Shown one piece after another: positions 34,565 to 41,685 of a stretch of 41,685 nt of DNA. Position numbers and translations under genes: made by a program. The first letter of the stretch is position 1. Every line of letters starts with the position of its first letter. This DNA is from Syntrophales bacterium. GTDB taxonomy: Bacteria; Desulfobacterota; Syntrophia; Syntrophales; JADFWA01. The notes beneath the pieces were generated by a model, which was not told the origin of the DNA, did no database searches, and saw nothing but the letters and a program-made list of their open reading frames with translations. Location of the stretch: assembly GCA_030655775.1 (NCBI GenBank), contig JAUSPI010000101.1, positions 1-41,685 of the forward strand, written 5' to 3'.

Positions 34565-34754
34565 GACGCGTTCGTAAAAAGTCTTTTCATAGCGAATCCA
34601 AGCATTTTGGGGAAAAGATGCTGGCAGTGTCTGGCGTTAAAAAAATCTAATTGTTTGAGTGCATTAGCACGAGTTTTTAGATTTTTAGCCAGGCAATGTC
34701 AGCATCCCCAAAATGGTTCTGAGCGAAGAAAACTAGCTTTTTACGAGTGCGTCA
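34565..34754. repeat. MITE-like element with TTCGTAAAAAG ends, copy 4, inside the pheST operon
   Basis: GACGCGTTCGTAAAAAGTC at the left and GCTTTTTACGAGTGCGTCAA at the right form the ends. The interior matches the copies at 12326 and 21749 (GCATTTTGGGGAAAAGATGC near the left; TCAGCATCCCCAAAATGG near the right). It lies between pheS and pheT. Next to it, 34530-34562 carries the tandem word TTTAAAGT, also part of the repeats in the same operon. The rest of 34500-34858 has nothing coding. Confidence 0.85.
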
Positions 34755-34858
34755 AGTTTTAAGATAAAATGAATCCTGAAAACCAGCATCAATTTTGAGA
34801 AGTGTTTCGTTTAAATATTGTTTTTACTGAAAGCTTACGGCTGACAGCTGATTGCTTA

Positions 34859-35875
34859 CTAAAACTGTTCCAAAAATCTCTGGTCATTTTCATAAAATAA
34901 TCTGATATCCGATATGCTGTATTTGAGCATGGCAATCCTCTCGACACCGAGACCAAAGGCAAATCCTGTTATTTCTTCCAGATCATAGTCAACTGCCTTG
35001 AAAACTTCCGGATCAACCATGCCCGCCCCAAGGATCTCAAGCCATCCGCTCTGACCACATACACGGCATCCAGCACCGCCGCAAATTATACATTGAATAT
35101 CAACCTCTGCACTCGGTTCCGTGAATGGGAAGAAACTGGGACGAAATCTAAGGAGAGTATTTTCACCAAAGATTTTCTGGAGAAAGTACGTCAGAACACC
35201 TTTAAGATCACTAAAAGTAATACCTTTATCAACACAAAGACCCTCAATCTGGTGAAACATCGGGGTATGAGATATGTCTGAATCGTGCCGGTAAACCTTA
35301 CCTGGCGACACAATCCTGACAGGTGGCCGTTGCTTTTCCATAATCCTGATTTGAACGGGAGATGTATGTGTACGAAGAACGATATTGTCCTCTACATAAA
35401 ATGTGTCCTGCATGTCTCTGGCGGGATGATCTTGGGGAATGTTAAGGGCTTCAAAATTATAGTAGTCCAGCTCGACCTCCGGACCTTTTGCCACAGAAAA
35501 ACCGAGCCCAAAAAAAATTTCACATATTTCGTCAGATACCTTAGTTATAGGATGGATTCTTCCATATTTCACTCCTCTGCCTGGAAGAGTTATATCGATC
35601 TTCTCATGCAGAAGTGCTTCGTATTTTCCCTGTAAGGAAATTTTTTCCAGGGCATTTTCTATCTTTACGGAAAGAGCTTCTTTTATCTCGTTTGCGAGTT
35701 TTCCCAGAAGCGGCCTTTGTTGCGGTGAGACACTCCCTATTTTACGAAGAAGTGCGGTAAGATAACCATTTCTCCCAAGGTATTGTGTGCGTATTTCAAG
35801 GATTTCTTCTTTGCTTTTTACAGAATTGAGTTGAGTTTCTGCTTCCCTCTGAAGCCCCACAAGATCTTCTCTCAT
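34859..35875 (-). CDS. pheS: Phenylalanine-tRNA ligase alpha subunit
   Basis: This is the catalytic alpha subunit. The 338-residue protein has an N-terminal coiled-coil (about 1-85) and the class II core: [19 protein letters not shown] (motif 1 region), [10 protein letters not shown] and [20 protein letters not shown] (motif 2, about 205-224), and [12 protein letters not shown] (motif 3, about 305-316). A cysteine cluster, [17 protein letters not shown], near 260 is the zinc-like insertion seen in many bacterial PheS. It is coupled to rplT by an ATGA overlap. Confidence 0.96.
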   Translation of the reverse strand: MREDLVGLQREAETQLNSVKSKEEILEIRTQYLGRNGYLTALLRKIGSVSPQQRPLLGKLANEIKEALSVKIENALEKISLQGKYEALLHEKIDITLPGRGVKYGRIHPITKVSDEICEIFFGLGFSVAKGPEVELDYYNFEALNIPQDHPARDMQDTFYVEDNIVLRTHTSPVQIRIMEKQRPPVRIVSPGKVYRHDSDISHTPMFHQIEGLCVDKGITFSDLKGVLTYFLQKIFGENTLLRFRPSFFPFTEPSAEVDIQCIICGGAGCRVCGQSGWLEILGAGMVDPEVFKAVDYDLEEITGFAFGLGVERIAMLKYSISDIRLFYENDQRFLEQF

Positions 35876-36231
35876 GTCACCCGTTCACCCGTTGCAATGC
35901 TGACAATTTCTGAAAATCCCATGGGATCGTGAACAGCAAGGTCTGCAAGAATTTTTCTGTCTATCTCCACTCCGACCTTGTTCATGCCATCAATCAATCT
36001 GCTGTATGAAACATTGTTCATACGGGCGGCTGCGTTTATCCTGACTATCCATAGTTTCCTAAAGTCTCTTTTCCTCGCCTTTCTATCCCTATAGGCATAC
36101 CTCATAGCCCGATCAACAGCTTCCGTAGCAGTCTTGAATAATCTGCTCCTCGCACCAAAATATCCTTTTGCCTGTTTAATGATCTTTTTTCTTCTCTTCC
36201 TGCTACTCACACTTTTTTTCACTCTCGGCAT
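35872..36231 (-). CDS. rplT: 50S ribosomal protein L20
   Basis: The 119-residue protein is very basic and begins [20 protein letters not shown], followed by [20 protein letters not shown], the canonical L20 opening. L20 binds 23S rRNA early in 50S assembly and in E. coli represses the infC-rpmI-rplT transcript. AGGAGATAAAG precedes the ATG. It is upstream of pheS with a four-base overlap and downstream of rpmI. Confidence 0.97.
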   Translation of the reverse strand: MPRVKKSVSSRKRRKKIIKQAKGYFGARSRLFKTATEAVDRAMRYAYRDRKARKRDFRKLWIVRINAAARMNNVSYSRLIDGMNKVGVEIDRKILADLAVHDPMGFSEIVSIATGERVT

Positions 36232-36319
36232 CTTTATCTCCTAATCCGGATCTGCTTAAAGCAGAGAATCCAGCACGGTATTTTTAAACAACAAATTCCA
36301 AATGAATCTCCAAGTAACT

Positions 36320-36400
36320 GGAGTGAACTAAAGTGATTAAAGTTGAAAATTCTTATCCATAACTTTAGGTCACTTTAGGCACTCTAAACTTTAGGCACTT
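36320..36400. repeat. ACTTTAGGCAC/GTGCCTAAAGT-type inverted repeat, copy A
   Basis: GTGAACTAAAGTGATTAAAG with TTGAAAA on the left pairs with AACTTTAGGTCACTTTAGGC on the right, followed by a second ACTTTAGGCACTT. It lies in the 172-base gap between rpmI and rplT. A near relative is at 37211-37299. The two copies could pair with each other in the same transcript. Confidence 0.6.
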
Positions 36401-36403
36401 ATA

Positions 36404-36601
36404 TCACGCATAAGGAATCAACTTCTTAATATTCTTCACATTTGTCTTATCCATAATGGCAGACTTTCTCAAGCCCCTTTTCTTTTTAGACGTTTTCTTA
36501 GTAAGGATATGGCTGGCAAAAGCCTTTTTTCTCTTTATCTTTCCTGTTCCAGTCAGGCTAAATCTCTTGGCCGCTCCTCTGTGTGTCTTAATCTTTGGCA
36601 T
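36404..36601 (-). CDS. rpmI: 50S ribosomal protein L35
   Basis: The 65-residue L35 begins [20 protein letters not shown] and continues [20 protein letters not shown], the standard family sequence. I start at ATG 36601; the preceding TTG one codon earlier is not used. GGGGTGATTTG lies upstream. It sits between infC and rplT as in most bacteria; the stop is only a few bases from the repeat at 36320-36400. Confidence 0.96.
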   Translation of the reverse strand: MPKIKTHRGAAKRFSLTGTGKIKRKKAFASHILTKKTSKKKRGLRKSAIMDKTNVKNIKKLIPYA

Positions 36602-36681
36602 CAAATCACCCCTGTATCATTATATGAACATTCAGTATTCAAATATCAGTCATTAAAAATATTAGTTGTCTTTATAATTTT

Positions 36682-37191
36682 TTATTTTTTAGGAGATATT
36701 ATCATTACCATGTTTCTTCCCTCAAGCTTCGGATGCTTATCAATGACGCACGTATCTTCCAGCTCATTCTTTATCTCCTCCATGATCTTCTTACCCAGAT
36801 CAGCATATACTATCTCTCTTCCCCGGAACATCATGGTTATCTTTACTTTGTTGTTTTGATCGAGAAATTTTCTTATATGACGAAGTTTAAACTGTAAATC
36901 ATGATCCTCGATCTTTGGTCTCACCCTGACCTCTTTTATCTGAATCGTGGCCGCACCTTTTTTAGCTACCTGAAATTTTTTACTCTGCTGATACCTGAAT
37001 TTTCCATAGTCCATGATCCGGCACACAGGTGGCGAAGAATTAGGGGCAACTTCCACCAGATCCAGACCCGCCTTATCAGCCTCTACCAAGGCATCCACCA
37101 AAGGTAATATTCCCAACTGTTTCCCTTCAGAATCAATAACTCTAACACTGTCAGCCTTGATCCCACGATTTATTCTTAAATTCTTATCTAT
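36682..37191 (-). CDS. infC: Translation initiation factor IF-3, probable AUA start
   Basis: IF-3 keeps the 30S subunit free and checks initiator tRNA and start codon. The frame is conserved upstream of any ATG, GTG or the in-frame TTG at 37116: it reads IDKNLRINRGIKADSVRVID then SEGKQLGILPLVDAL, the normal N-terminus of IF-3. An in-frame TGA lies two codons before. The only sensible start is ATA at 37191-37189, six bases after GGAGG. Starting there gives 169 residues, the usual size; the TTG start would remove a conserved segment. Rare starts (AUU, AUC, AUA) in infC allow IF-3 to control its own translation. N- and C-domains (LVEVAPNSSPPVCRIMDYGK; RPKIEDHDLQFK) are intact. Confidence 0.92.
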   Translation of the reverse strand: MDKNLRINRGIKADSVRVIDSEGKQLGILPLVDALVEADKAGLDLVEVAPNSSPPVCRIMDYGKFRYQQSKKFQVAKKGAATIQIKEVRVRPKIEDHDLQFKLRHIRKFLDQNNKVKITMMFRGREIVYADLGKKIMEEIKNELEDTCVIDKHPKLEGRNMVMIISPKK

Positions 37192-37210
37192 AAGTCACCT
37201 CCCACATTTT

Positions 37211-37299
37211 AAGTGCCTAAATTTCAAAGTGCCTAAAGTGAACTAAAGTTATAGCTAAGTATTTTCAACTTTAGGCACTTTAGGCATTTTAGGCACTCT
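37211..37299. repeat. ACTTTAGGCAC/GTGCCTAAAGT-type inverted repeat, copy B
   Basis: AAGTGCCTAAATTTCAAAGT then GCCTAAAGTGAACTAAAGTT (37211-37250) pairs with AACTTTAGGCACTTTAGGCA then TTTTAGGCACT (37267-37298), forming a ~30-pair stem with a 16-base loop. It fills the gap between the thrS stop and the infC ribosome binding site, so it will be in the transcript and could affect infC expression. Confidence 0.7.
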
Positions 37300-39216
37300 T
37301 TACTCATACTTACTACACTTTTCTCTAACCAGGGAAACAAAATCAGCCACGCTGATTGATCCAAGATTTTTTCCATCCCTCTGTCTGGGAGAAACACTCT
37401 CAGAATCGACCTCTTTGTCACCGATTACCAACATATAAGGGATTTTTTGCATTTGTGCTTCCCTTATCTTGTATCCTAATTTTTCGTTCCTGAAACCCCT
37501 TTCCAGCCGGATACCAGCATCGAAAAGTTGCCTGTAAACTTTTTCACCGTAAGGTATCTGTTTCTCAGTAACTGTAAGCAAAATCGCCTGTACCGGTGAC
37601 AACCATACAGGAAAGGCACCAACATAATGCTCAATTAACACCCCCATAAACCTTTCTATGGCGCCCAGAATAACCCTGTGCAGCATAACCGGTCTATGCC
37701 TTTCACCATCAGACCCGATATAGTTGAGATCAAACCTGTCAGGCAGGGTAAAATCGCATTGTATTGTCGCACATTGCCAGCTTCTTTTCAAGGCATCCTT
37801 CAGCTTAAAGTCTATCTTTGGACCATAAAAAGCCCCGTCTCCTTCATTAATATCATAAGACATATTTTTGTCTTTAAGCGCATGTTCCAACGCTGAAGTA
37901 GCCAGCTCCCAATCCTCATCGGAACCTATCGAGTCCCCCGGTCTTGTGCTGAGTTCAACTTCATATTCAAAATTGAAAACATTCATCGCAAAATCGACAA
38001 AATCGACAACGTCCTTGATCTCAGAATTCAACTGCTCGGGTGTACATAATATATGTGCATCATCCTGCGTAAATTGACGAGCCCTCATCAAGCCGTGGAG
38101 AACCCCTGTTTTTTCATGGCGGTGAACGGTACCAAGTTCAAAATATCTGACCGGTAAATCCCTGTAACTCCTTATCTTGGACTTATATATCAACATGTGA
38201 GAAAGGCAGTTCATAGGCTTTATGCCATAAACTTGACCCTCAACCTCGGTAAAATACATGTTTTCCCGGTAATGGTCAAAATGTCCCGATTTCTTCCAGA
38301 GCTCTTCCTTTAACATCTGAGGCCCTACAACAATTTCATACCCCCGCTTCAGGTGTTCCTTTCTTTCCCAATCCTCAATAATTGTCCTTAACGTAGTCCC
38401 CTTCGGATGAAATATAATCATACCCGGCCCAACTTCTTCATTCATCTGAAAGAGGTCTAACTCTCTTCCCAATTTCCTGTGATCTCTCCTCTTCGCCTCT
38501 TCAAGCATCAAAAGATAATTCTCAAGTTCCTCCTCAGTCGCAAAACCTGTACCATAGATGCGTTGCAACATTTTATTTTTCTCATCCCCGCGCCAGTAAG
38601 CACCTGCAACGCCTGTAAGCTTGAATGCCTTAATCATACCTGTGGATGGTATATGCGGTCCACGACACAAATCCGTAAATCCGTCCTGTCTGTAAAGACT
38701 CACTTCCACCACATCCTCCGGCATATCGTTCAACAGCTCAACCTTGTATAATTCCCCTTTCTCCTTAAATAGTGAGATAGCCTCTTCTTTCGAGACTTCT
38801 TCATGCGTAAAGGGATAATCGGCAGATATAATTTCTCTCATTCTTTTTTCAATCTTCACCAGGTCCTCAGGAGTAAAGGATTCGGAGTACTCAAAATCAT
38901 AGTAAAAACCATCATCAATAGCAGGACCTATGCTAACTTTAACACCTTCGAAGATATCCTGTACAGCCTGAGCCATCACATGGGATATGCTGTGTCTGAG
39001 TATGCTTAAACCCTCTTCCGAGTTAACATCGATAACTATTATAGAAGAATCTTCCTTCACAGAATAACTTAAATCCACCATTTCATCATTAACTTTTGCC
39101 GCTACTGCAGAAGGCAACAACTCTTCCTTCCATGACGCAATTATCTCTTTAGCGGTCAACCCTTCAGAGTGAGATACTACCGAACCATCAGGTAAGGTAA
39201 ATTTGATTTTCTTCAT
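37300..39216 (-). CDS. thrS: Threonine-tRNA ligase
   Basis: This 638-residue class II synthetase charges tRNA-Thr. The N-terminal TGS domain (about 1-60), editing domain with [11 protein letters not shown] (about 73-83, the H-x3-H motif) and [14 protein letters not shown], the catalytic core with [14 protein letters not shown] (zinc cysteine) and [20 protein letters not shown] (motif 2), then [20 protein letters not shown] (motif 3) and the anticodon domain (about 535-638) are all present. It is the first gene of the translation operon and its ATG at 39216 is followed by GTAAGG-like residues. The stop codon abuts the repeat at 37211-37299. The 440-base gap before it holds no other gene on this strand except tRNA-Val. 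Confidence 0.97.
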   Translation of the reverse strand: MKKIKFTLPDGSVVSHSEGLTAKEIIASWKEELLPSAVAAKVNDEMVDLSYSVKEDSSIIVIDVNSEEGLSILRHSISHVMAQAVQDIFEGVKVSIGPAIDDGFYYDFEYSESFTPEDLVKIEKRMREIISADYPFTHEEVSKEEAISLFKEKGELYKVELLNDMPEDVVEVSLYRQDGFTDLCRGPHIPSTGMIKAFKLTGVAGAYWRGDEKNKMLQRIYGTGFATEEELENYLLMLEEAKRRDHRKLGRELDLFQMNEEVGPGMIIFHPKGTTLRTIIEDWERKEHLKRGYEIVVGPQMLKEELWKKSGHFDHYRENMYFTEVEGQVYGIKPMNCLSHMLIYKSKIRSYRDLPVRYFELGTVHRHEKTGVLHGLMRARQFTQDDAHILCTPEQLNSEIKDVVDFVDFAMNVFNFEYEVELSTRPGDSIGSDEDWELATSALEHALKDKNMSYDINEGDGAFYGPKIDFKLKDALKRSWQCATIQCDFTLPDRFDLNYIGSDGERHRPVMLHRVILGAIERFMGVLIEHYVGAFPVWLSPVQAILLTVTEKQIPYGEKVYRQLFDAGIRLERGFRNEKLGYKIREAQMQKIPYMLVIGDKEVDSESVSPRQRDGKNLGSISVADFVSLVREKCSKYE

Positions 39217-39460
39217 GAAAAATATCCCAATTCAGAAAAATGTACACACATTTTAAACCTGATTACACAAAAAACGTAAATATCACAGACAAAAACCCTT
39301 CTTCATCAGACAGGCGCCTGATTAGACCTTTGAAAAACTGAAAAATATGGTTTTGAGTAAGTAAGCATTCAGCTATCAGCAGTCAGCCTTCAGCAAAAAC
39401 AAAGAATTATGAGAAAAACTATTTTTTATCTCGCCGATGACCAAACACTCATTATTAAAT

Positions 39461-39500
39461 AAAGGGCATCGCTGGTTTGAAACTTGCTGATGCCCCTTTC
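39461..39500 (-). terminator. Hairpin, possible terminator in the thrS-tRNA gap
   Basis: AAAGGGCATC on one side pairs, with two bulges, with GATGCCCCTTT on the other across an 18-base loop. It lies downstream of the tRNA-Val transcript and ahead of thrS. The run after it is AT-rich but not a pure U-tract. A weaker hairpin with a U-run, AAGGTGAGACCTTTTTT on the minus strand (39542-39526), lies nearer the tRNA. The rest of 39217-39460 holds only a TCAGCAGTCAGC-type repeat at 39368-39395. Confidence 0.45.
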
Positions 39501-39656
39501 AACTCACCACCTGTCAAGACTTCTAAAAAAGGTCTCACCTTGAGGAGATACACCTCTAAACATTTAGTTAGTTCAATGATTTGCGAGATTCATCACCGAT
39601 GAATTCTGAGACATCTGAAGGTTCCTCAAACATTTCCTGCAACTGTTAACTATAAA

Positions 39657-39733
39657 TGGTAGGCACGCAGGGATTTGAACCCTGGACCCCCACCGTGTCA
39701 AGGTGATGCTCTCCCCCTGAGCTACGTGCCTAC
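39657..39733 (-). tRNA. tRNA-Val, anticodon GAC
   Basis: On the minus strand the molecule begins GTAGGCACGTAGCTCAGGGG, with acceptor arm GTAGGCAC paired to GTGCCTAC, D-arm AGCTC...GAGC, anticodon stem TCACC/GGTGG with loop TTGACAC (anticodon GAC, valine), and T-arm GGTTCAAATCC. The 3' CCA is encoded. All stems pair well. A short open frame reading through it is accidental. Confidence 0.95.
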
Positions 39734-39835
39734 AGACCTTCAAAAAAGATTCCACATTAAGTGGATATCCCTCAAATTCTATGGGATTCAAGGCATTTGC
39801 AGATTATGCAAATACCTTACATTAAAATCCGCCAC

Positions 39836-39864
39836 TGATTAACAATAAAGCGTTTTTATGTCAA
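39836..39864 (-). promoter_or_regulatory. Promoter for tRNA-Val
   Basis: On the minus strand TTGACA (39864-39859), a 17-base spacer and TAATCA (39841-39836). The start would be near 39829, giving a leader of about 95 bases before the tRNA. The -35 is perfect, the -10 fair. Confidence 0.6.
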
Positions 39865-39968
39865 GACAAATATTATCTGAGCAGTCATCCTTCAGTAAAA
39901 AAACCGGGATGAAAACTGCGTTTCCCTGTCTTGCTAACGTCTAAATGCCAACTGCTGATTGTTCACAA

Positions 39969-40511
39969 TCACTCAGTACCATTATTTATGAATCTTACCC
40001 CTTTCGCCACATAATGCAAGCCGGAAGCAACTGTAAGCAAAGCTGTGGCCCAATAGACCACTTCGACTAACTGCCAATAAAAACTTCCAGGTAAATACCT
40101 TAACACAAGGACAGAAAAAATAGACAGGAGCTGAAACACTGTTGTTAACTTACCTACAAAAGCAGGACGAACATCAAAAGAAATAGACATAAAAGACAGT
40201 ACAGAAACACCAAATAATATAATAAAATCCCTGCTTACGACAATCACGGCAAGCCAGGAAGGAATCATTCCAAGGATTGCTAAAGTCACATAGGAGCTGG
40301 TAATCAGAGCCTTATCGGCCAGTGGATCCAGATATGAACCCAAAACTGTTTTCTGTTTCAATATCCTTGCAAGAAAACCGTCAACGGCATCAGTAATGCC
40401 CGCAACGACAAAAACAATAAGTGCATTAAAAAACAAACCCTGAATCAAGAATATAACAAGAACAGGAACAAGAAATATTCTTATCAGGGTTAAGAAATTT
40501 GGTATATTCAT
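39969..40511 (-). CDS. pgsA: CDP-diacylglycerol-glycerol-3-phosphate 3-phosphatidyltransferase
   Basis: PgsA makes phosphatidylglycerol phosphate in the inner membrane. The 180-residue protein has about five membrane spans and the CDP-alcohol phosphotransferase motif D-x2-DG-x2-AR-x8-G-x3-D-x3-D, seen as DAVDGFLARILKQKTVLGSY and LDPLAD (about residues 41-66). The opening MNIPNFLTLIRIFLVPVLV is typical. Ten bases separate it from the upstream FecR-domain gene, so the two probably share a transcript. Confidence 0.93.
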   Translation of the reverse strand: MNIPNFLTLIRIFLVPVLVIFLIQGLFFNALIVFVVAGITDAVDGFLARILKQKTVLGSYLDPLADKALITSSYVTLAILGMIPSWLAVIVVSRDFIILFGVSVLSFMSISFDVRPAFVGKLTTVFQLLSIFSVLVLRYLPGSFYWQLVEVVYWATALLTVASGLHYVAKGVRFINNGTE

Positions 40512-40521
40512 CTTTTAAATA

Positions 40522-41286
40522 CTACAAGTCATCTCTTGACCTGTTCCAATCGACCCATTCATTCTTATCTTCTTCCAGAGTAAAATCCCGAGGTCTCTCG
40601 GCCGCACCATCTCCCTTTATGCTGACCTGCTGCATCGATTTAAGGAGGTATGTCCACTCTTCTAATGTAACTTTTTCAGGCCCGGGAACTACTACCGGTC
40701 CTGGTATCTTTTCAGGAGCTTCGATTCTTTTTGGTGGCTTAATAATCTTTCCACCTCCCGCAACGTACACCATACCATCGTAAACCCTTACCAGAACCGA
40801 CTTATCCTCTTTTACATTCATTCTATATACAGTTCCCCTAACCCCTGCAACAGCATTTTCACAGGACAACTCAAAATTAGTTTTTACACCCAAGGTTTTG
40901 CTTACATTTGCCCAGGTCCTGCCCAGAAGTAAACGCACTTTAACATTTTCAGCCCTCGATTTCCCATTCCAGCCAATTTGAGAAATTTCAAAACAAGTAT
41001 TGTCCGCAAAGCGGAGAACAGTATTATTTTTCAAAACAATTTCCAGTCTTGATTTCGGCCCGGTATTTACCCGGTCACCACCCTTCAGGATATCTCCAAC
41101 TTTCAAAGAGTATCTTTCATTTCCATCCCCTGGAATAACAGAGGCCGTACCCTCGAGAAGGATTACCTTTGCTTCTTCTTTGCCGATTTTAACCACCATA
41201 AGCCTTCTGGCACAAACATCTTGCGAGGATACGATAAAGAGAAAAAAAGCTGTGCAAAACAAAAACACAATATTTCTAAATGTCAT
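40522..41286 (-). CDS. FecR-domain exported protein
   Basis: The protein is about 254 residues from the ATG at 41286, behind GGAGAGGGTTT; a farther start at 41346 is less likely. A signal peptide (MTFRNIVFLFCTAFFLFIVS, cleavage near CARR) is followed by a FecR domain (about 35-165): VGDILKGGDRVNTGPKSRLE, LKNNTVLRFADNTCFEI, and NAVAGVRGTVYRM, the conserved FecR-fold block. A proline-rich linker and acidic tail follow. It resembles the stand-alone FecR-domain proteins of Desulfobacterota, not the TonB-linked sigma regulator, as no sigma or TonB gene is nearby. Its exact role is unknown. Confidence 0.82.
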   Translation of the reverse strand: MTFRNIVFLFCTAFFLFIVSSQDVCARRLMVVKIGKEEAKVILLEGTASVIPGDGNERYSLKVGDILKGGDRVNTGPKSRLEIVLKNNTVLRFADNTCFEISQIGWNGKSRAENVKVRLLLGRTWANVSKTLGVKTNFELSCENAVAGVRGTVYRMNVKEDKSVLVRVYDGMVYVAGGGKIIKPPKRIEAPEKIPGPVVVPGPEKVTLEEWTYLLKSMQQVSIKGDGAAERPRDFTLEEDKNEWVDWNRSRDDL

Positions 41287-41350
41287 CTTAAACCCTCTCC
41301 ACAAAAGAAGATATTGAAAGCTTTGAATAACCACCAAAAGCTGCATAGAG

Positions 41351-41526
41351 TTTTAAAAATATGATTCTGAGAGCGAATCAAGATTTTTTCGGTAACAATT
41401 CTTATCGAAGCAAAACGACCGCAAATCCAATGTCTGAGCTCGAAGAGCGAGTTTTGGATTTGCAGTGGAGCGAGATTTAGAATTGTCGAAAAAATGTTTT
41501 GAGCATCGAAGAATTATATTTTTAAA
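41351..41526. repeat. Long imperfect palindrome, MITE-like
   Basis: TTTTAAAAATATGATTCTGA at the left is mirrored by GAATTATATTTTTAAA at the right, with inner arms GATTTTTTCGGTAACAATTC / GAATTGTCGAAAAAATG and CGCAAATCCAATGTCTGAGC / GAGTTTTGGATTTGC. Its layout resembles the TTCGTAAAAAG family (GAGCGAATC-AAG-ATTTT near the left end) but the ends differ. It has no coding frame and lies between the FecR gene and the partial gene at the right edge. Confidence 0.65.
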
Positions 41527-41568
41527 GGTTTCATATTATTCAACAAAACACAACGCTTATTTCATTAT

Positions 41569-41685
41569 TCATACAGCATCAGGGCCATCAGGCAGTGTTT
41601 CTATAGCCTTATTTACCACTTCCTCAACAGCCTTTTCATAAACCTGATATGATTTCATTTCAAGTTCTTTCTGAGAAAATCCATA
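41569..41685 (-). CDS. 3' end of an unidentified gene
   Basis: The minus strand enters the window reading YGFSQKELEMKSYQVYEKAV then EEVVNKAIETLPDGPDAV and stops at TGA (41569). Only 38 residues are visible, a single charged helix and a proline-glycine tail. I cannot name the family. It lies upstream of the FecR gene in the same direction, separated by the palindrome at 41351-41526. Confidence 0.55.
   Translation of the reverse strand, partial: YGFSQKELEMKSYQVYEKAVEEVVNKAIETLPDGPDAV

Noticed and set aside
36682-37116. TTG start for infC at 37116
   Set aside because: It lies within the conserved QLGILPL segment, has no ribosome binding site, and would remove the first 25 conserved residues.
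39217-39656. T-box or other riboswitch before thrS
   Set aside because: I see no T-box consensus or specifier hairpin, and such leaders are rare in this group. The gap has repeats and a terminator-like hairpin only.
39573-39791. 72-residue minus-strand frame
   Set aside because: It reads through tRNA-Val and its flanks and is an accidental frame.

Overview
The window looks like a piece of chromosome from a Desulfobacterota (old Deltaproteobacteria) genome, probably a metagenome-assembled or environmental one. The reasons are the block thrS-infC-rpmI-rplT-pheS-pheT-ihfA-merR, a PxxKW-type cysteine-rich protein, a PTS IID-HPr-EI remnant next to plsB, a GAF-GspE secretion ATPase, a TIGR04211-type SH3 protein, and the many short palindromic repeats between genes. 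This placement is inferred from gene content; no marker gene was aligned.

Layout. Positions 1-1829 look like foreign or decayed mobile DNA: a probable group II intron 5' end inside a frameshifted primase-polymerase remnant, an AT-rich winged-helix-like orphan, IS21-like terminal repeats and an Xre-type regulator. This block cuts off the 3' third of comM/yifB (1830-2309). A gene-poor repeat zone (2310-3120) follows. Positions 3121-7089 hold ilvE, lolA, a DUF2284 protein and a patatin. Positions 7360-12258 are a tight translationally coupled operon, proA-nadD-yvlD-like-mutS. Positions 12528-17442 carry a two-BON lipoprotein, a GAF-GspE ATPase, a low-molecular-weight phosphatase and a degenerate HD-GYP protein. 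Positions 17443-19676 are rich in repeats and carry an AtpZ-like gene plus a small membrane protein between ~95-bp inverted repeats. Positions 19677-24862 carry nagZ, an SH3/coiled-coil protein, yjbQ, a metallo-beta-lactamase hydrolase and a glycosyltransferase. Positions 24889-30418 (minus strand) carry plsB, ptsI, ptsH and an orphan PTS IID gene. A PxxKW protein runs the other way. Positions 31189-39216 (minus strand) are the translation operon, with infC apparently starting at AUA. The right end carries tRNA-Val(GAC), pgsA, a FecR-domain protein and the 3' end of an unidentified gene.

How the genes fit together. Most genes are housekeeping: translation (thrS, infC, rpmI, rplT, pheST, tRNA-Val), lipid synthesis (plsB, pgsA), envelope traffic and recycling (lolA, nagZ), amino acid and NAD synthesis (ilvE, proA, nadD) and repair (mutS). 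I see no complete defence or mobile system. The unusual content is the decayed left island and a dense set of dispersed palindromic elements. At least four copies of a MITE-like element share the terminus TTCGTAAAAAG, and three copies of a second family contain GCGGGGAA hairpins. Several repeats sit in leaders or at gene ends, and some supply stop codons or C-terminal residues.
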